The position numbers and the translations under genes were made by a program. 64,000 nucleotides of DNA from Yamagishiella unicocca. Lineage: Eukaryota > Chlorophyta > Chlorophyceae > Chlamydomonadales > Volvocaceae. The stretch is from contig BDSL01000002.1 of the NCBI GenBank assembly GCA_003116995.1, positions 124,001 through 188,000 on the forward strand, in the 5' to 3' direction. The notes beneath the pieces were generated by a model, which saw only the letters and a list, made by a program, of their open reading frames with translations, was not told the origin of the DNA and ran no database searches. The first letter of the stretch is position 1. Every line of letters starts with the position of its first letter. Shown one piece after another: positions 1 to 11,218 of the stretch.

Positions 1-37
1 CTCTTACCTTCCGACACCCTCCCCTCCCCTCCCCCAG

Positions 38-3000
38 ATCCGGGCCGCCTGGCCTTCCCGGCCTGCGCTGCTGCAACGCCTGCCGCTGGCGAGCTGCTTC
101 AACGCCGGCGTGGGTCGAGCCGTGTGGGTCGAGGGGCGGCCGGTCAGCAGCGCCCCCTGGCACCACCTGGGGGCCCAGGACATCGTGGCAGCAAACACAC
201 CTCTGGACGGGGCCCGGCAGGTGAGGCGGGGGGGGAGACCGCCGGGGCCGGGGAGGGGCGGTCTTGGGCCTGGTTCTCCGTCCGGCAGTGCGGAGGTTGG
301 GGTCCTAGGACGGAGGTTGGGGTCCTAGGACGGAGGTTGGGGCCCTCGGACGAGGCCGAGGGGGCGGCTCCTCCCCGGGCGCAGCTCCGCAACGTACGAG
401 GCGACTGGCTCCCGCCACAAGCGGCGCAGCGGCTCAGCCTTGCGGGCAGCTACCGGTGCGGCCGCGCTGCGCTCCTCCCCTCCGCTCCCCTCCCTTATGA
501 TTGGTCGGCTGCTCCCCTGCGCTGCTCCTGCTGCGCTGCAGGCGTCCGCCCCCGCCTCCGGGGCCCCTGCCGGCAGCCCCCTGGCGGTCCGCACCTCGCA
601 GCAGCTGGCCTTCTGCGGAGGCTCCTGCCTTGCCCTCACGGGCCCCCCCGCCCCCAACCCTGCCGCACCCCTGACCCCGGCGGCCGGGGAGCCACACCCT
701 CTGCCCCCCGGCGGCCCGTGGAGCCACCAGCTCTACTCGGCGCACCTGCCCGTCCCCGCGACGGGGCTAAACCTGTCGTACACCGTTGCCTGCTCCGGAA
801 CCAGCCGGGTGGCGGTGCTGCTGGGTACGGCGCCGGGGACTGCCGCTGCGTCAGCGGCGGCGGCAGGGGCGGCGGCGGCGGCGGCGCCTTGCGGCGTGGC
901 TGTGGGGCCGTGGGGCCCTGGGGACTGGGCGGTGGTGGAGGCGCTGCGACGGGCGGGTGAGTCGGGCAGAGCGTTTCCGTGGGAGGGAATGGCGGTTGGG
1001 GGGGGAAGAGAGCGCGGCGGCTCGCCCAGCCACGTGGCAGTCCACGGACGCTGTACGGCGCCCGCCCCTCAATGTAATATCCGGACGCCCACCGCATGTT
1101 ACCCGATGTGCTTGAAGGCCATAGCGGCTATGGGGGCTGTCCGTAAATCTACTAGTGATTGGTTGAAGTTGAAACCGTTTTTAGTTGCTTCACTAGGCTC
1201 TATGGTTGTATGGTTTTGTTATGCTTCTGCACAACAATAAAACTCCAGCCACCCCTCGTTCCCCTCCCGCACCTCTACCCCCACCCCAGGGTATGTCTGT
1301 GTGTCCTGCCCTTCCACGCCCACGGGGGCTACCACCTGCCCGCTGCCGGAGCTGGGCGCCACCGCTACAGCCGGTGCGGCGACAGCTGCTACAGCCGTCC
1401 CCGCGGGCCTGCCCTGGGTCACGTGTGGGGCCCACCTGCCGAGCAGCCTCATCTCGGGGTCGGCTGGGGTCGGCGCCGCCGCCGCCGTGATCACGTCAGT
1501 GGGGATCGTGTGCTTCCACACCACCGCTGGGCCAGTGGCGGCGGCGGCGGCGGGCGCCGCTGGGGGAGCCACCGGTAGCAGCAGCGGCAGTGTTGGTGGG
1601 CGGGCATCAGCCCGGGGCAGCGCAACGGGCTACACGGCGGCGGCAGCAGCGGCGGCGGCGGCGGCGGCGGCGGCGACGGCGGCGGCGGTGGCCGCCGCCG
1701 TGTCTGCCGGCTTGGACGGCCGCGACGGAGCGAAGTACAAGGCCTTCCTGGGTGCGTGCGACGATTGACGGTTGACGGTTGGGTGCTGCGGTGATTCTGA
1801 CTTCTGACCAAATCAGCGGGCGGGTGCGGGTGCGGGTGCGGGGGCCCCCGGTGTGCGTGCGGGCGGGCAGGCGCCCCCTCGTGCTGCCTGGTGGGCCCCT
1901 GGTTGTCCCGCCACGGGCACCGCAAGTTGCCAACGTTTACAACTGGAGCTATGCGTGCACTGCGTGGTCCCAGCTTAACGTGCCCCCTAAGCTGTGCACG
2001 GCCAGCGTCCGCAAGCACGCCTATGTGCGCAGCTTCCGTTGGTCACCAGCGGAGTCCGCCTTCTTCGACCGGTGTGGCGGCGGCTTGGAACGGGTGCTTG
2101 CCGGCTGCTGCCCCACAGCTTGCAGTCGTGTCTGGCGCACTACTGCCCTGCACCCGACCCCGCTGTCACCAGCTAATTTCTGCCTTCCGTGTCCTATTTC
2201 GCGCTACCGGGCCTTCTCGCCCCCCCCCCCTCTCCCCCCAACCGTGTAACCGGCCTTTATGCCACCCACCCCCCAACCACCACCACCGCCACCAGGCCGC
2301 CTCGTGCTTCGGGAGCACCGACCGAGCGGCAAGCTCGGCTCACTGGCCGCGACGGCGACAGCCGATCCACTGGCCGCCATTGGCACCGCCGCCATCGGAA
2401 ATTTGACAGTGCCGGCGGCAGCGGCGCCGCCGCCACTGTCTCCGCCGCCGCCACTGGCTGGCGCTCGCTGCTCCCGCGTGCGCTGGGGGCGGCCGGGCGG
2501 CAGCCAGTCGAGGTCGCTGCGGGCGTCCCTCAATTCGCTGACTGAGTCGGGCAGGGCTGCCGTACTTTCCGGCGACCCACAGGTCAGTGGGGAGCTGGTG
2601 GGGTCGGACGAGGAAGACGAAGAGTGGGAGCGATCGAGTGGCGGCGGCGCCGCAGGTGGGTCACCGGTCAAGGTGCTGCTGCCCGCCTCCGCCGCCGCCG
2701 CGGCGGCGGCTGCCGCCTCCGCCGCCGTCACCATCGCTGCGGTGGTCGACGACGGCGACGGCGACGTAACGCTCGGCGGCGGCGTCGCCGGCGAAGAGGA
2801 CTTCGCGCGGCTGCTGACTTGCGAGCTGAGCTGGGAGCCCCAGTTTGATGGGTACGGCATGCCACGTCACCGCTCGTACCATGTGTGGGCGCACTTCAAC
2901 ACGGCTGAGGCGCCAGCGGCGGGGGCCGGCGGCGGTGTCGCGCCGCTGCCCGGTATCGCCTCGCCGACGCTGGCTTCCGCCTCCGGGGCAGCGGCAGCGG

Positions 3001-3554
3001 CCAGGAAGATGCTGCCGGCGGCGGCGGCGGCGGCGACGACGACGGCGCTGAGCGGTGGCGGCTCGTCGGGTCGTGGCGGCGGAGCCGAGGAGCGTGAGGG
3101 CGCCTGGGAGGTCAGTTCGCGGTTCGCGGATTTGCGGCTTGCGGCTGTTTCCAGCAGCGAAGGCTCGTGAACCAAACAACCTTCTGACAGCTGTCACCCC
3201 TAAAACCCTCCCTGGCGCCTCCTGCCTCGGTGCTTGCCGCACCGCCTCTCTTTTCCCACCTGAACACAGCCGGTTCCTCGTCACCTCCCTCATGTCGACA
3301 CTGGCTCTGGGCTGCATCGCCCCTGCCTCCGAAACCATATTGCCCCTTCCCCCTTCCCGGCTCCACAGGTGCTCCACCCCGACTGGAGCGGTGCTGTGTG
3401 GGTGGGTGAGGCCTTCGTGGCCAGGTACCGGCTGGCGCAGCTGGAGGTGCCGGGCTGGGCACGGTCGGTGACGCTGTTGGCGCAGCCGATGCTGTGGGAG
3501 GCGGCGGAGCTGCAGCCGCCGCAGCCGCTGGCGTGCTTGGCGGTGCCCCAGTGA
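38..3554 (+). CDS. ENGASE: Cytosolic endo-beta-N-acetylglucosaminidase (GH85 family), C-terminal part; 5' end beyond the window
   Basis: ENGases cleave the chitobiose core of N-glycans released from misfolded glycoproteins. Exons read as 38-220, 542-956, 1290-1751, 2296-3110 and 3369-3554; all junctions keep phase and give 686 residues before TGA. Exon 1 encodes WVEGRPVSSAPWHHLGAQD, which fits the glycine-rich 'vdG..vs..pW..ls.Q' stretch just after the catalytic barrel in animal and plant ENGases. Exon 2 holds the GGSCL motif of the following beta domain. Exon 4 carries LSWEPQ and YHVWAH, and exon 5 WVGEAFVARYRLAQLEV, matching the family's last strand set ('FLGlAf...Yri.dL'). The GH85 catalytic domain itself lies left of position 1. 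Exons 3 and 4 carry long alanine, glycine and proline runs absent from animal homologues. The family call is by remembered resemblance and is fairly strong. The exact 542 and 1290 acceptors are inferred from phase. Confidence 0.82.
291..350. repeat. 20-bp direct repeat, three copies, in ENGase intron
   Basis: Three adjacent 20-bp units beginning CGGAGGTTGG start at 291, 311 and 331. The first two are identical and the third differs at a few bases. They lie inside the intron at 221-541. Confidence 0.9.
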
Positions 3555-4094
3555 GGAGCCCGGCGTGGGGCTGCCAGGCTTTGAAGGCGGGAAACACGTG
3601 GCTTATGTTCAGGTATCGGTAGCAGTTGTCAGTTAAACAGTTGGCAGGTGAGCGCAGGCGAGCGCGTCCTGAACATGCGCTGCACTTTAGGCAGGTATTG
3701 CGTATTTTTTGGGCAGAGGACGCCGAGTAGTGGTGTCGGCGCGATGCTGCGTGGCGTGTCCTTCCTTCTGGGTTTTTTTAATGCCGAGAGGGGCAAGGTA
3801 TGTACGATAGCTGGAATGATCCGCACGGCAGGAGGATGTGCCCGGCATTCTTGGAGTGGTTGGCGCTGCGTTGGGCGAGTGTACTATATGGTTCTGGTCG
3901 GCACGCTGGTGTGGGTGAGGGCCACCAATGCAGATGCATTGTGACAGTTTTGCTCAACGCAGTACCAGGGGTCGCTTGGGCCTGCCTCGGTGCGCCGCTG
4001 CGCTTTATAAGGATATTAAGCCGGGTAGTGCATAGACAATGCATTATAAATATAGGTTTATGTATATCTGTTGAAGGTAGAGGACCTTTACCAA
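3555..4094. other. ENGase 3' UTR and promoter of the Nudix gene
   Basis: No coding exon is seen here. The stretch is noticeably AT-richer after about 3,700. The first TGTAA (the usual volvocine poly(A) signal) after the ENGase stop is at 4196-4200, inside the next gene's first exon, so the two transcripts may overlap or ENGase uses another signal. The T/A-rich run at 4040-4075 just before the Nudix ATG could contain its core promoter. Confidence 0.5.
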
Positions 4095-6539
4095 ATGCGT
4101 GGCTTGCGCAGCCAAACAGTTAGGACCAGTTGCCGCTTGCTTGTGGGGAGGCAGCTGCGACGCCATCAAGCGGCCGTGTGTTCCTTAGCTACCACTGTAA
4201 CAAGAGAACCTGTGCGCCCACCCCCGCCTAACCTTGTAGCGAGAATGCCCAGCCTTGATGGCTTCATTCAGCGCGTTCGCGAGTGCAATTTGGGCCTAGA
4301 GGAGCTGCCTACGTTAACTCCATTTGTTGTCGATGGCAAGGAAGTGGGCAAATTAAAGCCCAGGTGCGACTATTATGTCCGACGCCGAGCCGACGCCATG
4401 GCCGGTACTTTGTGGAAAGAATGGCGACACACCCCACTTGAAATGATACGCATTTATAATCGTAGGTTTGTAGAACAGGTCCGGCGCTTCCCAGACGTGT
4501 TCGTCGTTCAAGGCGAGCCTGGCCCGTCCGGGTGTGTCGCCCTGGTCCCAGACTTGGACACTTCCGAGAAGCGATCTGAAAAAATAGCTGGTAGGTGAAG
4601 TAAAGACCGGCCATATTCTTTCGAGGTGAAAGGTAGTGGGGATTTGTCCTCCCTTGTCACTAGCCTGCGAAAATGGGTTGCTACTCTACCTTCGGGGACG
4701 ACCGCCCCACACCGCGCTACCCATCTCGCACCCAAAGTTCCCCTCCCGTCAGCCGTGACTGCACCCTAACTTACTACCTCCCCTTTCCAGCCTCCGTGCC
4801 CCTATTCCACCCCTGCACTTCCGCACCCACCCCCTCTCCCCGCTGCCCAGTGGTGCTCGAGGCCCTCCGCGCCGAGGGCTTCATCACGGGCTGGCGGGAC
4901 GAGCTGTACCCGGTGGTGCCCTCCTTCGACCACCAGCCGCTGCTGCTGGTGGAGCGAGCTGCCGCCACCCACCTGGGCATCAAGGCCTACGGCGTCCACG
5001 TCAACGGCTTCGTGCGCGACCCAGCCACGGGGGGGCTGCGGCTGTGGGTGGCTCGCCGGTCGCTCACCAAGCCCAACTGGCCGGGCAAGCTGGACCACAT
5101 CGTCGCGGGGGGGCAAGTAAGGACGACCACATCGTCGCGGGGGGGGGCAAGTAAGGACGACCACATCGTCGCGGGGGGGGAGTTAGGACGATGGGCGGGT
5201 TTATTTCTGCGAGGAAGGCGAGCGCCAGACTTCAGCCTAGCTGCGACTCGGTGCGGAGGTGGAGGCAGGAAGAGGAAGGAGCATTGGAGGAGCGCGGGCT
5301 GGCTTGGCGCAAGGAGGTGCTGATCTGGGTCAAATCAGGCAGGACGGCTTGCGGCCACCTTGCCTGCTTGGGATCCCAAGCCAGCTCCCATACATGGATG
5401 CATCGCGCTGACCAGTCGTTGGTCCCGGCCCGTCCCATTTCACCCGCGCGTGCAGCCACATGGGCTCAGCTGCCGCGACAACGTGATCAAGGAGTGTGCA
5501 GAGGAGGCGGGCATCCCGCCCGCCCTGGCCGCCACCGCCAGGCCTGTGGGCGCCGTCTCCTACCTCACCATCTCCTCCACCGGCTACAAGCCCGACGTGC
5601 TGTTCTGCTACGACTTGGAGCTGCCGCAGGACTTCGTGCCCACACCGCAGGTGCTGCCGGAGCGGGGGCTGGGGGCTGAGGCGGACGGGACGGGGAGGTA
5701 GGGGGGAGAATGCTGCCAGGGCCCCGGTGGGCGGGAGGTTGTGTGTGTATGTGTGTGGGGGGGGAGGGGGGAGGTGCCACGTGCGTGACCGGGCGATGCG
5801 ATCACCCCAACCAACCAAGCAATCAGCCAACCAACCAATCACCGATAAGTCGACCAACTAACACCGACCGACTGACTCGCCAGGACGGTGAGGTGTCGGA
5901 CTTCAGCCTCAAGACCCTGGAGGAGGTGGCTGAGATTGTGGCGACCACCACCGAGTTCAAGACCAACTGCTGGTGCGCTGCGTAACGTCAGTGGCCGGGA
6001 CGGGGCCGCCTGCGCATGTCGGTGCGGTCGTCGGCACCTAGCAGCAGGCACTGCAGGGCGTGCAGGCCCACTCTCCCGCCCCTGAACCGCACACTGCAGC
6101 CGCTCCTGGCGGGCTGGTTGACCGGTCGAGAAACCCACATCGCACCCACATCGCATCTGCTGCTTCCATCAAGTGCCTGCGTGTAGGGGCGCTTCGACAG
6201 CGGCACCCCGACACCTGGCGAGCATACCTGCCATCGATTCCGGGCGCCTGTGGGGCGAGCACATTCCCATCTGCCGCGCGCATTAGTGCGATCCAACTTG
6301 GATCCCGTTGCGTTTGCTTGAATAGTCGGTTTTGCATTACCAAGCTTCGTTGCATTACCAAACCCTGCCCGCCTTGCCTGCCGCCTCGGCTACCTCGTTC
6401 CGTCCCCCTGCCCGCCCACCCGCTTCCCGCCTGCAGCCTCGTCATTGTGGACTTCATGGTCCGCCACGGCTACATCACTCCGGAGCAGAGGGGCTACCTG
6501 CAGCTGGTGGCGGCGCTGCGCAGCGGGGAGTGCAGCTGA
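4095..6539 (+). CDS. Organellar Nudix hydrolase, NUDT20/NUDT24-like (DUF4743 + Nudix)
   Basis: Exons 4095-4590, 4851-5116, 5456-5650, 5884-5972 and 6437-6539 join in phase to 382 residues. The ATG at 4095 starts an Arg/Ser-rich leader ([19 protein letters not shown]) that looks like a plastid or mitochondrial transit peptide. Residues of about 55-200 match the DUF4743 region found in fungal and plant thiamine-pyrophosphokinase-related Nudix proteins. The Nudix core follows: LWVARRS, AGGQPHG, then KECAEEAGI, the Nudix box. As in the plant NUDT20/24 group, the first Glu of the canonical box is replaced (Leu here) and Arg by Lys, while the metal-binding EE pair is kept. The C-terminal exon encodes [13 protein letters not shown], typical of this group. 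The plant relatives hydrolyse damaged thiamin diphosphate or nucleoside diphosphate derivatives; substrate here is inference. The last junction relies on a TG|C codon. Confidence 0.85.
5094..5185 (+). repeat. 34-35 bp tandem repeat duplicating the exon 2 5' splice site of the Nudix gene
   Basis: The sequence GACCACATCGTCGCG followed by a G-run and a donor-like CAAGTAAGG appears three times in a row. The first copy contains the last codons of exon 2 and its donor (GTAAGG at 5117). The second donor copy (GTAAGG at 5151) is 34 nt further on. The third is degenerate (GTTAGG). Use of donor 2 would shift the reading frame. Confidence 0.85.
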
Positions 6540-7827
6540 GGCCCGGCAGAGGAAGTGCAGGACCGACGGGGGGCTGGGGTTGCGCTGCGTGTGCCAGGGC
6601 AAGTCGGGCGTCCGTCGCTGTGCTGATGCGATCTACATAACGTGCAGGGAGTAGCTTGTTGTGCACTCGCAAGGCGTTTCGGTAGAGATTTTGGGAGTGT
6701 CAGGTCGGCTAGTGGGGGGGAGCTGAGTTGTTAGGGCTTCCGTCGCCCCTCATACGGCAGGTCCAGCATTCGGTGGTTCCGGTTCGACTTAGGGGTAGAG
6801 AGTCGGTTCCCGTCGGATGTCCATATCCGAAAGATGGTCATAGCTCCGGGCATCTCGGAGCGCTGCCGCGTACGGGTTGAGCATTAGGGGGTTTATTACT
6901 AAACCGACAATCGCGACAACCGATTAATGCCAAGATTATTTGGCCAAACGAGGCGTATTCATTCGTCTCCTCCCCCCCCCTGCCAGGAGAAGGGATCCTG
7001 TGGTTCCCTTCTGTGTTCAGCCCCGTGTGCTAGTCAGTGAGTGTGGTTCAGGGCGTTTTGGAGACGAGGCGGCAAATTTGTCGGTACGTCGACGGGTTAA
7101 ACACGTCAGCCTGTTGAGCCTTTTCACTGCATTGGACTTTTGTGGCGCTTGTCTGTTTCACATTTGAAACGTCGTCATGGCCGGACCGTCTACGGCGACG
7201 GCAGCCAGCACTCTACTTCATTGACCTGCAAGCAAGTGGCTGGTGGGCTAGGTTGTAAGCGGCGAGGGCCCTGCCAACGACATGGATTGCAGCGGCGAGA
7301 ATTGCGGTACCGGTATTTGAGATGCGACGCGTCTTACAAAGCACCGTGGCATTTACAGGAAGCGCCAGCAGTGCCGAGAAAAACCTCGCCCCGACCGCAG
7401 ACGGGGCGACGCATCCAACCCAAGACTGTATTATCTTAGGCCACTATCTGTTAGGCCACTATCCACCGATTTTCGCGTTTACTTGCAGCGCCGTACGTGG
7501 CACATCATGGCCATCGCTTTCCAAATGTATAGAAAAGAAACTAAGATGGCCATACGTGACAAGTTGAGTTAGCCGACTGGCAGCAAACAATGTATTTGCA
7601 GGCAGCCGCGGCGCAATCCACACCTCTTCCGCTTCCCAGCCAAAAATACTAAACGGGACCCGCCGGCCGCAATTTGCATAGCCCACACGCACGGTGCTTA
7701 CTTGTCAACATCTACGCCTGCGCATTTGCTCCTGGACAAACGCCGAAGCTCAACAGGACCCTCCTCGCAGAACGCCCAATCTAGAGGTACCGCGAAACCG
7801 CAATCTTTCGACACAACGCCTGCGCAC
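6540..7827. other. Convergent 3' UTR region between the Nudix and SET genes
   Basis: No convincing exon is present. A TGTAA poly(A) signal for the plus-strand Nudix gene is at 7254-7258. For the minus-strand SET gene, TTACA (TGTAA on its strand) occurs at 7334-7338 and 7353-7357. The two 3' UTRs would therefore end within about 100 bp of each other. The rest shows no repeat or RNA gene that I can recognise. Confidence 0.55.
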
Positions 7828-9551
7828 TTATCGCTTCGCCGCGCCACCCTCCGACTCAAACTGCGCAATGTCGGCTGCCAACGCGGCATCAACCGCCGCC
7901 CGTACGGCAGCGTCCACGTCAATTTCTTCGTCCTCACCCAGGTCCACGTCGATCACCTGTCCACCCGCCTCTTCCCACCCGTCGTCCCCGTCACCGCCCA
8001 TCCCCATCCCCATCGCCTCCTCCTCCGCAGCCCCCCCGTTCCCATCCATCACCACCAGCTGCATCCCGTCCTGGTTCACCACCTGCCGCCCTCCCGCGCC
8101 CCCTGCAGCCCCCACCCGCGCCCCCTGCGACACCTCCATCCTATCCACGATCTGCACCTTGACCCCGTCCACCTCAATCTCCCGGGTCAGCTCCGACATG
8201 CCCTGCGCCTGCATCACGCTCATCTGCTCCAGCCCCTCCACATACGTCTCCAGCCCCTCCGTCAGCTGGCCCAGGATCACCTCCGTCACGTAGCCGTAGC
8301 GCAGAATGACGGCCTCGATGCGGAACTCCGCAGCCACATCCGTCGCGTCCTTGAGCGCCTTGAGCTTGCGGCGGTCCGTCTTGGAGATCGCCTTAGCACC
8401 CGTGCGGTCGCGCTTGAGCATCTCACTGAACACGTCCAGCCGGTGATGGCGCAGCGACTCGTTCTTCAGCGCCACCATCATATGGCTGTCCGAGCCGGGC
8501 GAGTGCACGCGGATGAGCTCCAGGCACGTCTGCAGGTAGTCCGGGTCGGCAGAGTCCTGGTTGACCAGCTCGTCCACCGTGACGAGCAAGTCGTACACGT
8601 CGTACACCGACGCGCGCAGCCAGTCCTGCTGCTCATCGTCCAGCCCCACCTCGCCCTGCACAGCCTCCTCCACCTCTCCCACAATCGTCTCGCAGTCCGA
8701 CAGTAGGCCGCGTAGCATGGCCAGGTCCTCGTCCTGGTTGGCGCGGCTCCAAGTCTCCGACGCCTCGTTCACAAACCAGCTGTACGCTGACTCCAGCGTG
8801 TCGCGCAGCTCCTCCGAAACCGACGCCTCCAGCACGCAGCGAGCGCAGCGGCACCCGCTCAGCAGCGCGCCCTCCTCCGCCGCGGGCAAGACAGCGCCCT
8901 GCTCGGCCATCGCCTCCGCCACCGCGGCCTGGCGAACGCTGAGCGGCGCCGTGATGGCCTGGCCTATGAGGTTGCGGGTGAGTACCTCGCCGGACTGGAG
9001 CTCCTCCGTGAGGTGCAGGAACAACCGGTCCGCCACCACCAGCTGCGACGTGTTGGGGGCGCAGCTGTGGCCCAGAAGCGGGAACTCCGGCCACACCCCC
9101 ACGTAGCCCAGGGGCTTCTGATGGCGGGCCTGCATGGCGGCGGGGTCTTGCGAGTCGGACGAGGCGGCGGCGCGGCTCAGGAGCTGCATCAGCCGCCGGG
9201 AATTGAACTCGGGCGCGACGGCGTCGCGGCCGCGACCCGACCAGAATTTGACGTCCAGCGTGGCGAGCGAGGGCAGGGGCTGAGCGGCCGCCGCTTGTGG
9301 AGAGGCGGGTGAAGCGGCGGCGGCGGGGGCGGCGGCAGTGGTGGAGGGGGGCCCGGGTCGGAGCGACTCGAGGATGGCCAGGACACGGCGCTGTGCCGGG
9401 CTGGGGCCGTCCTCCAGCATGGACACATGCAGATCCTCGAGCTCAGGCACCTCCTGGAAGCCGCCCTCCACGAAGCCCACCGCTGGAGACACCAGCAGCA
9501 AGTCGCCGGGCAGCATGTCCTGGGTGGCGCACAACACCGGCAGCGGCTCGC
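7828..9551 (-). CDS. SMYD-like SET-domain protein, 5' exon(s) not found
   Basis: A single long minus-strand exon runs from an acceptor (CACTCGCAG then GCGAGC, exon start 9551) to TAA at 7828-7830, giving 573 residues. It opens with a SET N-flank (GEPLPVLCATQDMLPGDLLL). After an Ala/Pro-rich insert it has the GHSCAPNTSQ motif (canonical NHSCxPN), then a cysteine cluster CRCARC resembling the post-SET zinc site of SMYD enzymes, and a helical C-terminal half that could be TPR-like. It ends in an acidic tail (DLGEDEEIDVD). SMYD-type proteins methylate lysines, often on non-histone targets. The Asn of NHSC is Gly here, which could weaken the methyl-donor pocket. An ATG in the same frame at 9669 exists, but the bases between it and 9551 look like a pyrimidine-rich 3' splice region, so I take the exon to start at 9551. 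The upstream exon is unidentified. Confidence 0.7.
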
Positions 9552-9804
9552 CTGCGAGTGTAGTACGACAGGAGAGTGAGGGGCGGAAGGAGGGGGCGCG
9601 GGGAGGGTGAGAATGGAGCTGGGGTAGGGTATGAGCATGAGGGTAGTTTGCAGGGAGGATCGTTCGCACGGCATGGCATAGCGCGCAAGACTTCCTCTGA
9701 CCAAAGGCCCATACGAAACCTCAACTTCTTCGAGGTTTCAAATGAAACTTGGGTCAAGGAAACCTTGTGCGGAATGCTGAAGTCGTAGACAGGTGGTGGT
9801 GATG

Positions 9805-10425
9805 TTCCCAGATATGACAGTTACAAACTCGGCAGGTAGAATGCTGCCGGCCCGTATCGGGTTACCCGGGTTGTATTTTATGGTCGGCTCTAGAGGCTTC
9901 CCCCGGTAAAGGCTGCGGGGGATGCCTGCTGTACCAACCAAATGTCTGGAAGATGCTTGAAGCAGTACGAGGCATGAGCAGTGCAACAAACGAATAGCTT
10001 GCAAATACGGGCACATAGCCATATGTCATAGGATATCCCCAGATATGACAGTTACAAACTCGGCAGGTAATATGCTGCCGGCCCGTATCGGGTTACCCGG
10101 GTTGTATTTTATGGTTGGCTCTAGAGGCTTCCCCCGGTAGAAGCTGCGGGAGATGCCTGCTGTACCAACCAATGGACACGACGCGGCAGTGCAACTATGC
10201 AGAAAACAGTACAAGGCATGGAAGTCCAACACACGAGTAGCTTGTCAGTATGCACGCATGGACGCGTCGCATCGCCACAGGATATCCCCAGATATGACAG
10301 TTACAAACTCGGCAGGTAGAATGCTGCCGGCCCGTATCGGGTTACCCGGGATGTATTTTATGGTTGGCTCTAGAGGCTTCCCCCCGGTAAAAGCTGCGGG
10401 GGGTGCCTGCTGTACCCACCAAAAG
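9805..10425. repeat. Three tandem ~240-bp units with ~130-bp conserved cores
   Basis: The core begins GATATGACAGTTACAAACTC at 9811, 10042 and 10291 (periods 231 and 249 bp). Each core continues through ATGCTGCCGGCCCGTATCGG and GGCTCTAGAGGCTTCCC to about 130 bp. The intervening tails are also related but more diverged. Each core carries TTACA, a TGTAA poly(A) signal for minus-strand transcripts. All three lie directly downstream of the minus-strand ORF ending at 10444. Copy 3 has an extra C in the C-run, which breaks the reading frame shared by the other copies. Confidence 0.85.
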
Positions 10426-10443
10426 CCTACGTGAGCGCACAGC

Positions 10444-10896
10444 TCATCTGTACTTGCCTTCCAGTCGTTGCAGCGCCAAGGACCCCAGATATCGCTGCGC
10501 CTTGTATCCTGCGTCAACGTACATCTGGTAACAAGGCTTGAGAGAAATTTCCTGTTCGTCGTCACGCTCCTCCGCGGCGGCGGCGGCGGCGGGCTCGGGT
10601 TCATCATCTTGGTCGAAGGTCATGGAACGCTGCGGTTTCTGAGGCGTCTTGGGAGACTCCCCGAATCCCTTAAAGCCCTGACTGCTGTTATCCTTGCCGC
10701 CCTTGGCAGCCTTGGCAGCAGCACAGCATGGCAGGCATTCTTTGTTTCGGCGTTGCCGCCTGGGTGCAGGCGCAGCCAATTGTTGACGGCATCGGCTTGA
10801 GGTACTGGGGAGGTTGTGAAACGAGGATAGAATGCGCTCGCGAACCGACAGGCACGCAGGGTGCCCGCCGCCAGCATTTAGGAGCGCCCGATTCAT
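10444..10896 (-). CDS. Unknown 150-residue protein with plastid-like leader
   Basis: An uninterrupted minus-strand ORF starts at ATG 10894-10896 and ends with TGA at 10444. The first ~65 residues are rich in Ser, Arg and Ala without acidic residues (SSFHNLPSTSSRCRQQL), as in algal plastid transit peptides. Then comes KGFGESPKTPQKPQ, a KGFG-type start common in mature plastid proteins. An Ala/Glu run follows, then a compact segment with YQMYVDAGYKAQRYLGSLAL up to the stop. I do not recognise the family. It could be a complete small gene, or the 5' part of the SET gene at 7828-9551, but no phase-compatible donor was found near its end. It is divergently oriented to the ABC1 kinase gene, 322 bp away. 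Confidence 0.45.
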   Translation of the reverse strand: MNRALLNAGGGHPACLSVRERILSSFHNLPSTSSRCRQQLAAPAPRRQRRNKECLPCCAAAKAAKGGKDNSSQGFKGFGESPKTPQKPQRSMTFDQDDEPEPAAAAAAEERDDEQEISLKPCYQMYVDAGYKAQRYLGSLALQRLEGKYR

Positions 10897-11218
10897 GAGT
10901 ACTAAAAGACCACGAAGTATTGACACTAGTGAGTTTATACGCTGCGAGGGGTTGGTGGCCCCACTTTGAGGTGAGCCCTTGTGCCCGCCGTACCACGGCA
11001 CCGGCTTTGCCAGCCACTCAAGCAAGTCGTGTAAGCGACCTCACGCGAGCTGATAATTCCTAAAACTATGTGAGTATGCTGCTGTTTTCTTTGTTGTGAA
11101 AAGAAATATTATCACGCCCGAGGAGGGCGCAGCGCAACGCACTTATTTCCTTTTTGAGGTATTGTGACCAGGCATCCGCAAGGTTTCCTTATTTTAGTCC
11201 GAGGTAGCGGGCTTTAGA

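Noticed and set aside
1301..1768. Continuing ENGase exon 3 to its in-frame stop at about 1768
   Set aside because: The donor G|GTGCGT at 1752 joins in phase to the exon at 2296 and restores the conserved C-terminal domain; stopping would lose it.
9443..9757. Extending the SET protein upstream to ATG 9669 or using the ORF at 9443-9757
   Set aside because: The sequence between 9552 and 9669 is a pyrimidine-rich intron-like stretch ending in a strong CACTCGCAG acceptor, and its translation is Pro/His/Ser noise.
9811..10424. Conserved peptide encoded by the three tandem units as a repeated protein
   Set aside because: A 1-bp insertion in the third copy breaks the frame, and the substitutions do not look constrained at the codon level.
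10444..10896. Joining this ORF directly to the SET exon at 9551 as exon 1
   Set aside because: The SET exon needs a donor leaving one base; the only usable donor near the ORF end (GGCAA|GTACAG) leaves two, so the frame would break. Kept as a separate uncertain ORF.
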